41,339 bases of DNA from an uncultured Nitrospira sp. (lineage in GTDB: Bacteria > Nitrospirota > Nitrospiria > Nitrospirales > Nitrospiraceae): contig CABVRO010000015.1 of NCBI GenBank assembly GCA_902500715.1, forward strand, positions 1 through 41,339. Reading direction: 5' to 3'. How positions within the stretch are numbered: position 1 is the stretch's first letter; each line of letters begins with the position of its first letter. The notes beneath the pieces were generated by a model. The model had not been told where the DNA came from. It saw nothing but the letters and a program-made list of their open reading frames with translations, and searched no databases. The translations under genes were made by a program, and so were the position numbers. This document shows, one piece after another, positions 28,374 through 37,657 of this stretch.

Positions 28374-29558
28374 ATGAAAGTAGTCGGACTCATGTCCGGG
28401 ACATCGGCTGATGGTGTGGACGCGGCGCTGGTCAGCATCGTCCGGCGTAGCGGGACGCCGAGGATCACTCCCCTGGCGTTTGCCTCCCTGACCTACCCAC
28501 GCTCGCTCCAACAACGAATCGTTGAACTCTCGCTCCATGGCCGCGTGGACGACATCTGCCATCTGAATACGTATCTCGGGGAACTGTTCGCCAAGGCGGC
28601 TCTGCGGGTCATTCAGCAGTCGAAACATCGCACGGCCGATATCGACTTGATCGGATCGCACGGCCAAACGATTCACCATTTGCCGAAGGGGCGACGTGAG
28701 TCTGGTGTCGGGTTGGTCCGGTCCACCCTGCAGATCGGTGAGCCGGCTGTGATTGCCGAACGCACGGGTATCACCACCATCGCGAATTTCAGGCCGCGTG
28801 ATATGGCGGCTGGCGGGGAGGGGGCGCCGCTGGTTCCTTATGCCCATGCGGTGGCCTTCGGTCACGCGCGTCGAGGGCGTCTCGTGGTGAATATCGGCGG
28901 AATCAGTAACGTGACCTATCTGCCGCCGGGCGGCGATGTCGCCGACCTCCGCGCGTTCGACACCGGGCCCGGGAACATGGTGCTGGATGCGATTGTACAT
29001 GCAACGTCGAAGGGCCAGAGTGCCTATGACGCCGGAGGCCGGCGCGCACGCAAGGGAACGGTGAACCGGGCGCTGCTCACCGAGCTCATGGCCCATCCAT
29101 TCCTGACGCGGTGTCCGCCCAAGTCGACGGGTCGGGAAGAGTTCGGCGCGCCGTTCGTTCGAAGCCTTCTCGCGAAACAACGTGGAGCGCGCCTCTCCGT
29201 CGAGGATCTGCTGGCGACCTGTGCGGCTTGGACGGCGGAGGCCATCGGTTCGTCCCGACGATGGATCACCGGAGAAATTCATGATGTGATCGTGGGTGGT
29301 GGCGGTGTGTACAATCGCGCCATTATGGCCTCTCTCCGGCAGGTATTTGCGCCGACATCTGTGTTGACGTTTGACGAATGTGGATGGAGCAGCAAGGCCT
29401 TTGAAGCGACGGCGTTTGCCCTGCTGGCTCACGACACCTATCACGGACAATGCACCAACGTGCCGCAGGTGACGGGGGCCCATCACCCCGTGCTCCTCGG
29501 CGCTGTGGTGCCGGGATCCCCTCACATGCTGACGAAATGGGCGCGTCTCGCGCGCTGA
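28374..29558 (+). CDS. anmK: Anhydro-N-acetylmuramic acid kinase
   Basis: AnmK phosphorylates and opens 1,6-anhydro-MurNAc, a product of lytic transglycosylases, so that wall sugars can be recycled. It has 394 residues. It starts MKVVGLMSGTSADGVDAAL, the family's ATP/substrate loop. SHGQTIHH, NIGGISNVTY, FDTGPGNMVLDA and a C-terminal VGGGGVYN are all present. It is divergent from znuA, with 161 bases between the start codons. A lytic transglycosylase gene is 4 kb downstream. Confidence 0.95.
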   Translation: MKVVGLMSGTSADGVDAALVSIVRRSGTPRITPLAFASLTYPRSLQQRIVELSLHGRVDDICHLNTYLGELFAKAALRVIQQSKHRTADIDLIGSHGQTIHHLPKGRRESGVGLVRSTLQIGEPAVIAERTGITTIANFRPRDMAAGGEGAPLVPYAHAVAFGHARRGRLVVNIGGISNVTYLPPGGDVADLRAFDTGPGNMVLDAIVHATSKGQSAYDAGGRRARKGTVNRALLTELMAHPFLTRCPPKSTGREEFGAPFVRSLLAKQRGARLSVEDLLATCAAWTAEAIGSSRRWITGEIHDVIVGGGGVYNRAIMASLRQVFAPTSVLTFDECGWSSKAFEATAFALLAHDTYHGQCTNVPQVTGAHHPVLLGAVVPGSPHMLTKWARLAR

Positions 29559-29573
29559 TCCGACTGGCTTGTC

Positions 29574-30092
29574 ATGGAATTGCTGTATCCTATCCTTGGT
29601 ATCGGGGCGCTGGTGTTTCTGGGAAGCCTGGCCTGGGAGAGTTTCGGGCGGCGCCGTTCACCTGGCGCGTCCACGGCAGAGGCTCCTGCCGGTATGAGTT
29701 TTAAGGCCAAGCCGTTGCTGACCGACCAGGAAGTGCAGCTCTACAATCTGCTGCGCCTCGCCGTGGAAGACCGGTACCTGCTGTTCACGCAGATTCCTCT
29801 TTGGAGCTTGTTGGATTTGCGTCTTCCCTCGGGAACGCCGCCTGCCGAGATGTTGCGGGAACTGGCGCTCAAACGCGCCACCTTCGTGCTGGTGCATCCG
29901 GGCAGCCGTTTGGTCGAGAAGGTGGTACAAGTCGAGCGGCCGGTGCCGGATGATGCCCCGGACGGGTCGCACGATTCGTTGTTTGAGTCGGCGCTTCGCG
30001 CGGCAGGCGTGCAAGTCGTGCGACTGAGCCCGCTGCACGCCTATACGGTCTCCGGTCTCGTCACCGTGCTGGATCTTGCCGATCCAGAATAA
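29574..30092 (+). CDS. DUF2726 domain protein, membrane-anchored
   Basis: The 172-residue protein has one N-terminal membrane segment (LLYPILGIGALVFLGSLAW). DUF2726 follows from about residue 48: LLTDQEVQLYNLLRLAVEDR, a central RATFVLVHPGSRLVEKVVQVE and ALRAAGVQVVRLSPLHAY. This matches a restriction-endonuclease-like fold family whose usual acidic/lysine catalytic set I cannot identify here (ELD is replaced by QVE). It starts 15 bases after anmK and is probably co-transcribed. The function is unknown. Confidence 0.7.
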   Translation: MELLYPILGIGALVFLGSLAWESFGRRRSPGASTAEAPAGMSFKAKPLLTDQEVQLYNLLRLAVEDRYLLFTQIPLWSLLDLRLPSGTPPAEMLRELALKRATFVLVHPGSRLVEKVVQVERPVPDDAPDGSHDSLFESALRAAGVQVVRLSPLHAYTVSGLVTVLDLADPE

Positions 30093-30142
30093 CGCTGATT
30101 CGACTGCCAACGGGGCTGTGCCGAAAGGGTGGGCCATCCGGA

Positions 30143-30664
30143 TCAGCTTGGCTCAGCAGCGACCGGTTCACCCTTTGCGGCAGCGGCCTCCAAGGCCTTG
30201 CGAGCCACTTCGGCCTCTGCGCTATCGGGATACTGGTCCGTCACTCGCTCGAACATCATCTGCGCTTTGTCCCGGTCGCCTTGCTTCGTATAGATCTGTC
30301 CGATCTTGAGCGTTGAGGCGGCGAGCTTCTGGCTCATCGGATAGTCGGAGATGAGGTTGTAGAACGAGTCCAACGCGTCCTTGTAGCGCCCCATGCGATA
30401 CTGGCACTCGCCTTTCCAATATTGAGCGTTGGCGGACAACGAGGATTGCCCGTGGAGTTCGAGGAAGAAGCGAAACCCGGCGAGAGCTGCGGCATAGTCC
30501 TTGTGGCGGAACTCTTCCATCACGCGATCGTAGAGGCGGTGCGCATCATCAGGCGGTTGAGGTGACGTGGCGAACAGCGTTGGAACGGCCGTGAGGTTGC
30601 CGATCAACGCCAAGACGACACAGATGCCTCGCATCGGACCGAGCTTGGAATGAGTCCTAGTCAT
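30143..30664 (-). CDS. Exported TPR protein, YbgF/CpoB-like
   Basis: The 173-residue protein has a signal peptide (GICVVLALIGNLTAVPTLFA) and then about three tetratricopeptide repeats. The first is around DAHRLYDRVMEEFRHKDYAA, the next around SANAQYWKGECQYRMGRYKD and the last around KLAASTLKIGQIYTKQGDRDK. The YWKGE...Y..G.Y..AL..F......P pattern is that of CpoB/YbgF, which works with Tol-Pal at division. The usual Tol-Pal genes are not next to it, so that role is only suggested. ATG 30664 has AGGAG at 5-bp spacing, so the longer frame to 30706 is not used. Confidence 0.75.
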   Translation of the reverse strand: MTRTHSKLGPMRGICVVLALIGNLTAVPTLFATSPQPPDDAHRLYDRVMEEFRHKDYAAALAGFRFFLELHGQSSLSANAQYWKGECQYRMGRYKDALDSFYNLISDYPMSQKLAASTLKIGQIYTKQGDRDKAQMMFERVTDQYPDSAEAEVARKALEAAAAKGEPVAAEPS

Positions 30665-30990
30665 GAGTGCTCCTCTTTCTTTGCTGTTGGCAGAGCCTGG
30701 GTTCACGCGGTCGTTGTGCCTTCGATATGAAAGAACCGCACCAGCGAGGCTCGACGAGGGAACCCGTTGTGAAATTGTATGGTTTGCTTAGAATCGAGGG
30801 CGGAGTGGCCCGGATGTGCCGGAACAACAGGGGCGGAAAGCAGACGGCATTGTACGGAAAGCGCCAGCCGTGAGGCAGTGTTCCGGCCGGTTGACAAATC
30901 GCATGTTTTCACTTGTTGTCGGTTAGCATGCAACCGGTCATCGTGGTGGGTGTGCTGATTTCGAGTCTGTAGAGGATCGAGAGAGTCGGA
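30665..30990. promoter_or_regulatory. Divergent promoter region
   Basis: This 326-bp gap serves the TPR gene (minus) and the beta-helix gene (plus). On the plus strand, TTGTGA (30767-30772) and TAGAAT (30789-30794) with 16-base spacing are a plausible promoter. TTGACA at 30891-30896 lacks a good -10 box. No gene is seen. Confidence 0.35.
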
Positions 30991-31824
30991 ATGGAAAGAC
31001 CACAGGCGTCAGGCGCGGTCGGTGGCCGAAGGGAGCCGCTCAGCGAGCCACCTCCCAATCCAAAGGGGGGCCGGACGTTGATCGTCGACGCCCGCGACCC
31101 CCACGCGTACATCAGGCCGAGTGCGGCACTGAAAGATGCCGGCGAGACCGATCAGGTCTTCATTCGACCTGGAATCTACGAAGACAAAATTTTTGTCGCG
31201 GACCGTCCCGTGCTCCTCCTCGGCGCCGGACGCGACCACGTGCAGATTTACAGCCGGCGCGGAGGGCCGCTCTATCTCCAGCGGGTTCCCTCGGGCATGA
31301 TCAGCGGGATGACCTTCCGGTATGTGGGCAGTGATCAACATTCGGCAATCAACGTCCTGGATTCAGTCTGCACCATCACGCAATGTCGGGCGACGGAAGG
31401 GGTGCTATCCGGAGTGGTGATTTATGGCCCTGAAGCCCGCGCGACCTTTATCGACAATGAGGTCTGTTACAACCGAGAGTCAGGCATTTTTGTCTTTGCG
31501 GGCGCCCAACCGCGTGTGGTGCAAAACCAGTGTTATGGGAATCATCATTTCGGCTTGGCCGTGCGAGATCCCGGCAGCCATCCGGAATGTGTGCGCAACG
31601 TCTGTCACAGCAACATGCTCAGCGGGATCCTCCTGTTCCACCATGCGGAGGCGCTCCTGCTCGACAACACCTGTCGGGACAACCAGCACTGGGGTTTGGT
31701 CATGACCCCGGATACGCATCCGACTCCGCCTCGCGAGGACTTGGTCACCTCTAATGTGTTGCTGCCGAATCCCCGAGGGTCGTTGGTCGTGACAGAGCAG
31801 CCGCTCGCCGATATCGGTCGCTAA
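30991..31824 (+). CDS. Right-handed parallel beta-helix repeat protein
   Basis: The 277-residue protein starts with a Pro/Gly-rich segment. From about residue 30 it shows the NosD/pectate-lyase-like beta-helix pattern: TLIVDARDPHAYIRPSAALK, then GIYEDKIFVADRPVLLLGAG, and rungs such as VVIYGPEARATFIDNEVCYN, NQCYGNHHFGLAVRD and NVCHSNMLSGILLF. There is no signal peptide, so it appears cytoplasmic; most NosD-type proteins are exported. Conserved N and G at rung turns are clear. No catalytic triad can be assigned and the function is unknown. Confidence 0.75.
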   Translation: MERPQASGAVGGRREPLSEPPPNPKGGRTLIVDARDPHAYIRPSAALKDAGETDQVFIRPGIYEDKIFVADRPVLLLGAGRDHVQIYSRRGGPLYLQRVPSGMISGMTFRYVGSDQHSAINVLDSVCTITQCRATEGVLSGVVIYGPEARATFIDNEVCYNRESGIFVFAGAQPRVVQNQCYGNHHFGLAVRDPGSHPECVRNVCHSNMLSGILLFHHAEALLLDNTCRDNQHWGLVMTPDTHPTPPREDLVTSNVLLPNPRGSLVVTEQPLADIGR

Positions 31825-31902
31825 GCAGACACGTCGTGCGGAGGGGGGATTGTTGTGGCGGTCGATCTGTGAAGGAAGAACGGCACCTGAGGTGGCGTCT
31901 TG

Positions 31903-32835
31903 CTACTGTACCGGAGCGGGGGTACCGGAGGGAGGTTGTTCGGTCGTGGAGTGCAAGTGGAATCGGCTCCCGCCTTGCTGCTTGGCGGCATACATGGCCT
32001 TATCGGCGTGTCTGAGAAGTTCGTCGATATCCTCATCGTCTAACGGGTAGAGCGTGATGCCGATGCTCACGCCGATCGAGATCCGGTGCGGTCCGATCTC
32101 GAACGGGGTGCTGATCGACTCCACGATTCTTTTGGCCACCACGAGTACATCGGCGACGCCGGAAATACCTTCCAGGATGGCGGTGAACTCATCGCCGCCC
32201 ATGCGCGCGACGGTATCCACTTCACGAACGCACTCCAGCAGTCGGGTCGCCACGACTTTCAGCAACTGATCGCCCACATCGTGCCCCAGCGTGTCATTGA
32301 CGGCTTTGAATCGATCCAGGTCGAATAGCATGATCGCCAGGGGGTGATCTTTCCGTTTGCTGCGCGCCATGGCATGGATTAGGCGGTCGCGGAAGAGGGC
32401 GCGATTGATCAGGCCGGTGAGTTGATCGTGCTGGGCAAGATAGGTCAGGCGTTCCTGTGCCCGCTTGCGCTCGATGGCATAGAGAATCGAGCGTGCAAGA
32501 AAATCGGCCCCGCCTTGGCCCTTCACCAGATAATCCTGGGCTCCGTGCTGCAGCGATTTGAGGGCGAGCGGGTGATCGTCGTGCCCGCTTAGCACCACCA
32601 CCGGCACGCCCGGACTGGTCGCTAGAACCTGGGTCACGGTGCTCAAGCCATGGGTGTCGGGCAGGGAGAGATCGAGGAGTACCACATCGAACCGGTCCCG
32701 ACTCAATCTAGTCAGGCCCTCCGCCAGAATGGGGGCATGGGTGATCTCGAACTGGTCGAGCGGCCATTCGGCCAGGAGGTCTCGGGTGAGCTGGGCATCG
32801 ACGGGATTGTCTTCGACCAACAGCAGTTTGATCAT
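31903..32835 (-). CDS. Response regulator with GGDEF diguanylate cyclase domain
   Basis: The 310-residue protein has an N-terminal receiver domain (about 1-120) with LLLVEDN, phospho-acceptor Asp55 in VVLLDLSLPD and Lys in YLVKGQ. A GGDEF domain (about 130-295) follows. The catalytic motif GGDEF is at 213-217 and the product-inhibition I-site RxxD (REVD, 204-207) sits five residues before it. It should make c-di-GMP from GTP under phosphorylation control and be feedback-inhibited. No histidine kinase is next to it. The ATG at 32835 is where the receiver domain starts. A PilZ protein gene lies 9 kb upstream in the window. Confidence 0.93.
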   Translation of the reverse strand: MIKLLLVEDNPVDAQLTRDLLAEWPLDQFEITHAPILAEGLTRLSRDRFDVVLLDLSLPDTHGLSTVTQVLATSPGVPVVVLSGHDDHPLALKSLQHGAQDYLVKGQGGADFLARSILYAIERKRAQERLTYLAQHDQLTGLINRALFRDRLIHAMARSKRKDHPLAIMLFDLDRFKAVNDTLGHDVGDQLLKVVATRLLECVREVDTVARMGGDEFTAILEGISGVADVLVVAKRIVESISTPFEIGPHRISIGVSIGITLYPLDDEDIDELLRHADKAMYAAKQQGGSRFHLHSTTEQPPSGTPAPVQ

Positions 32836-33468
32836 CGGTGCGTGCTCGCGTCCGTTGGACAATCCGGCGAGCCGATGGGCTGCGCACACACGAATAGCCG
32901 ACAGATCATCGTGATGCTGCGTGTCGGAATTGTCGGGTGTGGAACTCTCATCTCAAATGGTGGTGACTGCCGAGAGTCGTATCCAGCGCGGGAATCTCCC
33001 TTATGGCTGCAGGCGATCCATGATTGAGGAAGCGGATCGAAATCGATTCTAGCACGTCACTCAGAAGCTTCAAACAAGAGCGTACTTCTCCGCGATGATC
33101 CTGCGTGATCTGCGGTATGCTCCGCCTCCTAGTGTCGACCGCACTGCCTGATGTGAAGAACCCTCCGCAGTTCTGGTCTACAGGTGCGTGTCCTACCCGC
33201 AAGCCTGCGATGGCTCGTCATGTTGGTAACGGATAGCAACGAAACAGAGAACGAAATCCGGCCAAATGGTGACACAAAGCGGTTCGATGCCTCCCCCCTC
33301 TCAGCAGTGGAGCGACTTCTTGTGAACACCCTAACCGTACGAAATTATTGGAGCTAGCAGCTTTTGTACGCGTGAGGACGATGGCATCAAAGCTGCGCTT
33401 CAGCCTGGAGTTCGCGACACTGTGGCTCCTCCGGCTATGGGTTGCTGCGGGGATAAGAGGAGGACGAG
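32836..33468. other. 633-bp intergenic region, no recognised gene
   Basis: It lies between the diguanylate cyclase gene (minus) and the lytic transglycosylase gene (plus). Minus-strand frames of up to 84 codons (32948-33202) exist, but the products show no family features. No tRNA or clear repeat was seen. Confidence 0.35.
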
Positions 33469-34236
33469 ATGGCGCACGAAAACGTTGTCCTGCAGAAGGT
33501 GCGAGTGGTGGGCCATACCCTTGGCGACCGGAGTCACGAAGGTCGGTGCACGACTGCCAGTTGGGCGATAACTCTAGCGCTGGCAGGGGTGTTGGCGGTG
33601 GGGGAGGCCGCTTCTGCGGACAGCGAGATTTATAGCTATGTGGGGCCGGACGGGGTGTTCGAAATGACCAATGTCCCGACCGACCGACGGTTTCGTTCGC
33701 CGGAATCGCAGGTGCGCCGCCTGTCGCACCGGGCCTCGGCGGAGGAAGTGGAGGAGGCGGTCATGCGCTACGCCTTTCAGTTCCAACTTCATCCCGCCTT
33801 GTTGCTGGCGGTGATCAAAGCGGAGTCGGACTTTAATCCCACCGTCATTTCACGATCCGGGGCGGTTGGATTGATGCAGCTGATACCCGAAACCGCCATC
33901 AGGCACGGGGTCCTCAATCTCTATGACACCGGCGACAACATTCGAGGCGGTGCGCGGCACCTGCGCTATTTGCTGGATCGCTTCAACGGCAACGTACGGT
34001 TGGCCGTGGCTGCGTACAATGCCGGAGAACGACGAGTCGAGCGATATCGTGCCATCCCGCCGTATCGGGAAACCCGAGACTACGTCAGGAAAGTGATGAT
34101 TTATTATAAAAACTTCCGCGGGGATTATCAGGCCAGCCCAGGCAAGGCGGTGTTGCTGGCGATGCATCACAAGCCGCTGCAATTGGAGCCTGTCTCTACG
34201 GATCTGCGAAACTCACGGCATGCAGTCAGGAAATAG
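33469..34236 (+). CDS. Lytic murein transglycosylase, SLT type
   Basis: The enzyme cleaves peptidoglycan glycan strands with formation of 1,6-anhydro-MurNAc, the AnmK substrate after further processing. It has 255 residues. A signal segment (SWAITLALAGVLAVGEAASA) leads to a short DUF4124-like strand pair (IYSYVGPDGVFEMTNVP). The SLT domain follows: catalytic Glu119 in AVIKAESDFNP, then GAVGLMQLIPETA and AVAAYNAGE. GAGGAGG lies 7 bases before the ATG. The cytoplasmic tail before the hydrophobic segment is long (about 30 residues). Confidence 0.92.
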   Translation: MAHENVVLQKVRVVGHTLGDRSHEGRCTTASWAITLALAGVLAVGEAASADSEIYSYVGPDGVFEMTNVPTDRRFRSPESQVRRLSHRASAEEVEEAVMRYAFQFQLHPALLLAVIKAESDFNPTVISRSGAVGLMQLIPETAIRHGVLNLYDTGDNIRGGARHLRYLLDRFNGNVRLAVAAYNAGERRVERYRAIPPYRETRDYVRKVMIYYKNFRGDYQASPGKAVLLAMHHKPLQLEPVSTDLRNSRHAVRK

Positions 34237-34914
34237 GGGGCGTCCGAGTATCTCCTCTTCTCTAACGTTCCCAGACGAGGCGGACAAATAACCAGGCCGA
34301 CCATTCGGTCGGCCGATACATCACATCATCAAGATAGGGTTACGAGGCGTAGCGCACATTTAGCAGACCGAATGCGTGGTGTTGGTCAACAGCCACCAGT
34401 GCTGGGTGGCCACGACCAGCGTGGCTCTCTTGCCTGTTCAATCTTCAACACTCCCGGCCTTCTTTGCCGTGCAAGCTTGGGTGGTTTCATCAGGGTAATA
34501 GGGCGCCCTTCATTCGGCGAATGCTGCGCGCTCGGTCACGTTCAACCGTAACAATGTGCGACCGCACCATCGCACAAGTTCGTCATCACATGGGCCATGA
34601 AGTAATGAACTGGTTCGGCTATGATGCGTCACATGTGGTGACGGTTTTGATAGGGCAAACGAGGGGCAAGGGAGAGCTTTACTGAAGTCGCACATCGCCG
34701 AAATAAACGACGGTTTGTGCTCGATAGCAATGCAAATCGCGGCGGACGAGACTGAGTAATGCCACGGTGATCTAGCCATAGAACTTCCCGACATGATTGA
34801 TGCAGTGAGGGCGAGAATTGCACGGCGGGGTTTCGTTATTACCGACTGACACTGTAATTTCCAGCCGCCGCGGCTCATCCGATCCTCAGTATGCCCTTGA
34901 ATAGGTGCCTTACT
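34237..34914. other. 678-bp intergenic region, left edge of an AT-richer segment
   Basis: It follows the lytic transglycosylase gene. A perfect hairpin with an 8-bp stem and ATTC loop is at 34295-34314. A second one at 34627-34643 (CGTCAC/GTGACG around ATGTG) is followed by GTTTTG and resembles a terminator. Plus- and minus-strand frames of 73-122 codons show no recognisable features. Decayed coding sequence is possible. Confidence 0.35.
34295..34314 (+). terminator. Hairpin behind the lytic transglycosylase gene
   Basis: GGCCGACC (34295-34302) pairs perfectly with GGTCGGCC (34307-34314) around the loop ATTC. It lies 59 bases after the stop codon. No U-tract follows, so it is a probable but not classical terminator. 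Confidence 0.45.
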
Positions 34915-36027
34915 ATGATCTCAGTATTCGGTTCATGCGTAGGACAAGAGGAAATTGACGAGATACGCACCAGCTTTGAAAAGCAATGGCTCGGAATCGG
35001 TCTGAAAACAAGATCATTTGAATCTCTCTTCGCTCACAGGTTGGGGCTCAAGGATTTCGTGTTCCTGGACAACGGTTCCAATAGTTTATACATGGCTGTA
35101 AAACTATTAAGCCTATCCCCTGGATCGGAGGTCATACTACCCTCTTTTACATGGGTCGCATGCGCCCACGCTATCATCCTCGCTGGAGGTATTTCCGTAT
35201 TTTGCGATGTAGACGTGAATACTCAAAACGTGACTGCTGACACAATTGCCCCGCATATTTCCTCAAAGACCAGGGCTATTATGGTTGTACATTATGCGGG
35301 CAAACCGGTCTGTCTTGAGCCAGTGTTATCGTTTGGACAACCAGTGATAGAAGATGCGGCTCAAGCCGTAGATTCCAAACTAGGCAATAAATATTGCGGC
35401 TCTATTGGAACAATAGGCGTCTATAGTTTTGATCCTGTCAAAAATATAACAACAGGTGAGGGAGGAGGAATTACAACCAGAGATTCCGAATTAATGACTC
35501 GGGCCCGACAGTTGCGGTATTGCGGTATTGGAAGCGCAGGATTTGAGGCTGCGGCAATGAAAGAGCGCTGGTGGGAATATGACATCGTAGATGTTTTTCC
35601 TAAACTTCTTCCCAATGACATTGCGGCTTCAATCGGACTGGCGCAGCTACGCAAGATAGATAAATTTCAAACGATCCGTAAGAAAATTTGGAATATATAT
35701 CAAGCTCAATTAGCTGATTTCGACTGGCTGATAAGACCTCAAGACCCTGCTTCAGATGAACAGCATTCCTATTTCACTTACTCCATTCGGGTTGCCAAAG
35801 GAAAGCGCGATCAATTGGCTAAATACCTCTATTCCCGCGGTATCTATACAACTGTTCGATTCCATCCATTGCATCTGAATCCTATTTATAAATCATCTTA
35901 CAGGCTTCCCATTTGTGAGCAGCTTAACGATGAAATACTTAGTCTTCCACTTCACCCAAACCTTTCTGATAGCGACATTGATGCGATTTTATTAAGTTTG
36001 CAAAAATTTAATGAACAGTACATGTGA
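34915..36027 (+). CDS. DegT/DnrJ/EryC1-family PLP aminotransferase
   Basis: This family transfers an amino group to keto-sugar nucleotides for surface polysaccharides. The protein has 370 residues. The PLP-binding Lys is at about 176 in YSFDPVKNITTGEGGG. DNGSNSLYMAVKLL, PSFTWVACAHAI and the aspartate-bearing VIEDAAQAVDS are family motifs. Codon use and base composition are much more AT-rich than in the genes to the left, pointing to horizontal acquisition. ATG 34915 follows TAGGTG at 7-bp spacing and gives the family's usual short N-terminus. An in-frame ATG at 34891 is the alternative. Confidence 0.9.
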   Translation: MISVFGSCVGQEEIDEIRTSFEKQWLGIGLKTRSFESLFAHRLGLKDFVFLDNGSNSLYMAVKLLSLSPGSEVILPSFTWVACAHAIILAGGISVFCDVDVNTQNVTADTIAPHISSKTRAIMVVHYAGKPVCLEPVLSFGQPVIEDAAQAVDSKLGNKYCGSIGTIGVYSFDPVKNITTGEGGGITTRDSELMTRARQLRYCGIGSAGFEAAAMKERWWEYDIVDVFPKLLPNDIAASIGLAQLRKIDKFQTIRKKIWNIYQAQLADFDWLIRPQDPASDEQHSYFTYSIRVAKGKRDQLAKYLYSRGIYTTVRFHPLHLNPIYKSSYRLPICEQLNDEILSLPLHPNLSDSDIDAILLSLQKFNEQYM

Positions 36028-36358
36028 ATACAGCGTCCGATGTGATCACTGTATCCACGGAATAATTGCGTTCTTCAAAGGCACTGGTAGGTAATCGTGG
36101 TTATTGCTGAAGGTCACATTTGCGATAAAAGATGTGTCGGCGCATAAGCAGCTGTGTGACCCAAAGAGGCCGTCAGCCGAGAGGATCGTGCGCCGTATTC
36201 GCAGGCCATTCCCGGACATGTTGAGGGCAGTGAGCACAAGGCAGTTATTCTTGTGACAAAGCACTCCAGGGGACAATTGCAACGTTCGCGGGGATCAGAG
36301 TAGTTCTTCCCTGATCTGCGCATCGTGCGTTGCAGAGCATTGTTCAGGGAACGCCCGC
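36028..36358. other. 331-bp gap between aminotransferase and glycosyltransferase genes
   Basis: I see no gene here. One plus-strand frame of about 50 codons (about 36109-36258) is open but unlike any family I know. Decayed coding sequence is possible. Confidence 0.3.
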
Positions 36359-37252
36359 ATGCCACGTGTATCCGTCATCATCCCCGCCTATAATTCTATG
36401 CAGTGGGTCTCTGCTGCCATCGACAGCGTCCTGAACCAGGGTTATCGGGACTACGAAGTGGTTGTGATTGACGATGGGTCAACCGATCAGACGGCAGACG
36501 TTCTTGAGTCCTACGGCAGAAAAATACGATGTATTTATCAAGCCAATGCTGGTGTATCCAACGCTAGAAACCGCGGCCTGAGCGTATCGACCGGCGAATT
36601 TATCGCGTATCTGGACGCCGATGATATGTGGTATTCGCAGAAACTCGAATGTCAAATCGCGTTCTTGGATGCCCATCCCAAATGCGGCCTTGTGCACAGC
36701 GATGTAACCGTCATTGATGAGCAGGATAAGGTTATCCGTGCGCGTTTTAATATGGAAACAGCTAGGCCCATTCCCTCAGGCTATTGCCGGCAAGACCTTC
36801 TGCGACGCTGTCACATCCAGGTTCCCTCGGTCATTGAACGACGGGAGTGTATCGAAGAGGTTGGCGGGTTCGATGAGCAATTTATGGCGACGGAAGATTA
36901 TTTGCATTGGATTATGGTGTCACTGAAGGGATGGGAATTTGGATACATCAATGAGCCGTTAGCGAAGTATCGTTGGCGAGGCGGAAGCGTTTCGTCCAAC
37001 AAGCGACTCTTCCTGGAGGAGTATGGGAAGATGTTTGGTGTACTACTGCCCGCTTTATACGAGAATCGTCCCCAAGCACCGGATTTGGCCATCATACGCA
37101 AGAGATTTCTGCAGGTTGAACGCGAATTGGCATATATGGATTGCATAGAAGGGCATCTGAGTAGCGCGAGGCAGCGACTTATGAGACTGATACAGCGATC
37201 ACCTTTCCAATATAACCTCTATTGGGACCTGGCAAAGACCTATTTGCGCTAG
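36359..37252 (+). CDS. Glycosyltransferase family 2
   Basis: This inverting GT-A enzyme uses a nucleotide sugar, probably in surface polysaccharide synthesis. It has 297 residues. It begins PRVSVIIPAYNSMQWVSAAI, with VVIDDGSTDQT at about 36-46, NAGVSNARNRGL, the metal-binding DADDMW near 87-92 and the acceptor-side ATEDYLHW (ED). The C-terminal 80 residues are helical and variable. Its role alongside the DegT-type aminotransferase upstream suggests the remnant of a larger O-antigen or capsule cluster. Donor and acceptor are unknown. Confidence 0.92.
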   Translation: MPRVSVIIPAYNSMQWVSAAIDSVLNQGYRDYEVVVIDDGSTDQTADVLESYGRKIRCIYQANAGVSNARNRGLSVSTGEFIAYLDADDMWYSQKLECQIAFLDAHPKCGLVHSDVTVIDEQDKVIRARFNMETARPIPSGYCRQDLLRRCHIQVPSVIERRECIEEVGGFDEQFMATEDYLHWIMVSLKGWEFGYINEPLAKYRWRGGSVSSNKRLFLEEYGKMFGVLLPALYENRPQAPDLAIIRKRFLQVERELAYMDCIEGHLSSARQRLMRLIQRSPFQYNLYWDLAKTYLR

Positions 37253-37404
37253 TACGACCGAAATTCAAAGCTACTTCTATTTGGATCACATTCGGGCACA
37301 CCTGAAGCCGCTGGAGGCATATCGGGGCAGTCCTCGCTGGTAATCGGGCAAGCCATTCCAGGTAAAGCTCGCACCCCTTCCTGCTGGTTCAGCATGATTC
37401 CTGG

Positions 37405-37545
37405 CTGATGTCAGCGCTCAAAGTTCCTTCAGACCGACGTCGAGTTCCCTGCGAGTCGTCGTACGGCGTGAGCCGCTCCACTGCCACCTGCCGAAAGGTA
37501 CTGCAAATTCCCCCGCGCGTTTCTTCACCATCCGTCTGGTGCTAA
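37405..37545 (-). pseudogene. Decayed IS3-type transposase orfA fragment
   Basis: Read in three frames on the minus strand, the pieces resemble the start of IS3-family OrfA. First comes KKRAGEF, then after a shift FRQVAVERLTPYDDSQ, then after another shift RRELDVGLKEL. The family pattern is (K/R)RR(F/Y)T.EF(R)Q.AVERL......(L)ELGV....LY.W. At least two frameshifts and a stop follow, so it is inactive. The rest of the insertion sequence and its ends are not recognised. The assignment rests on pattern reading only. Confidence 0.35.
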
Positions 37546-37657
37546 GTGCGCCAATCCGTTGCGTCTCACTCTAGGGGAGCAGTCCATGGCTGCTCGTGCG
37601 AGTGCCGATGCCTGAACACAAACCGCTGTAAGTGGTTGAAAGAGAGGAGCGAAAGGT

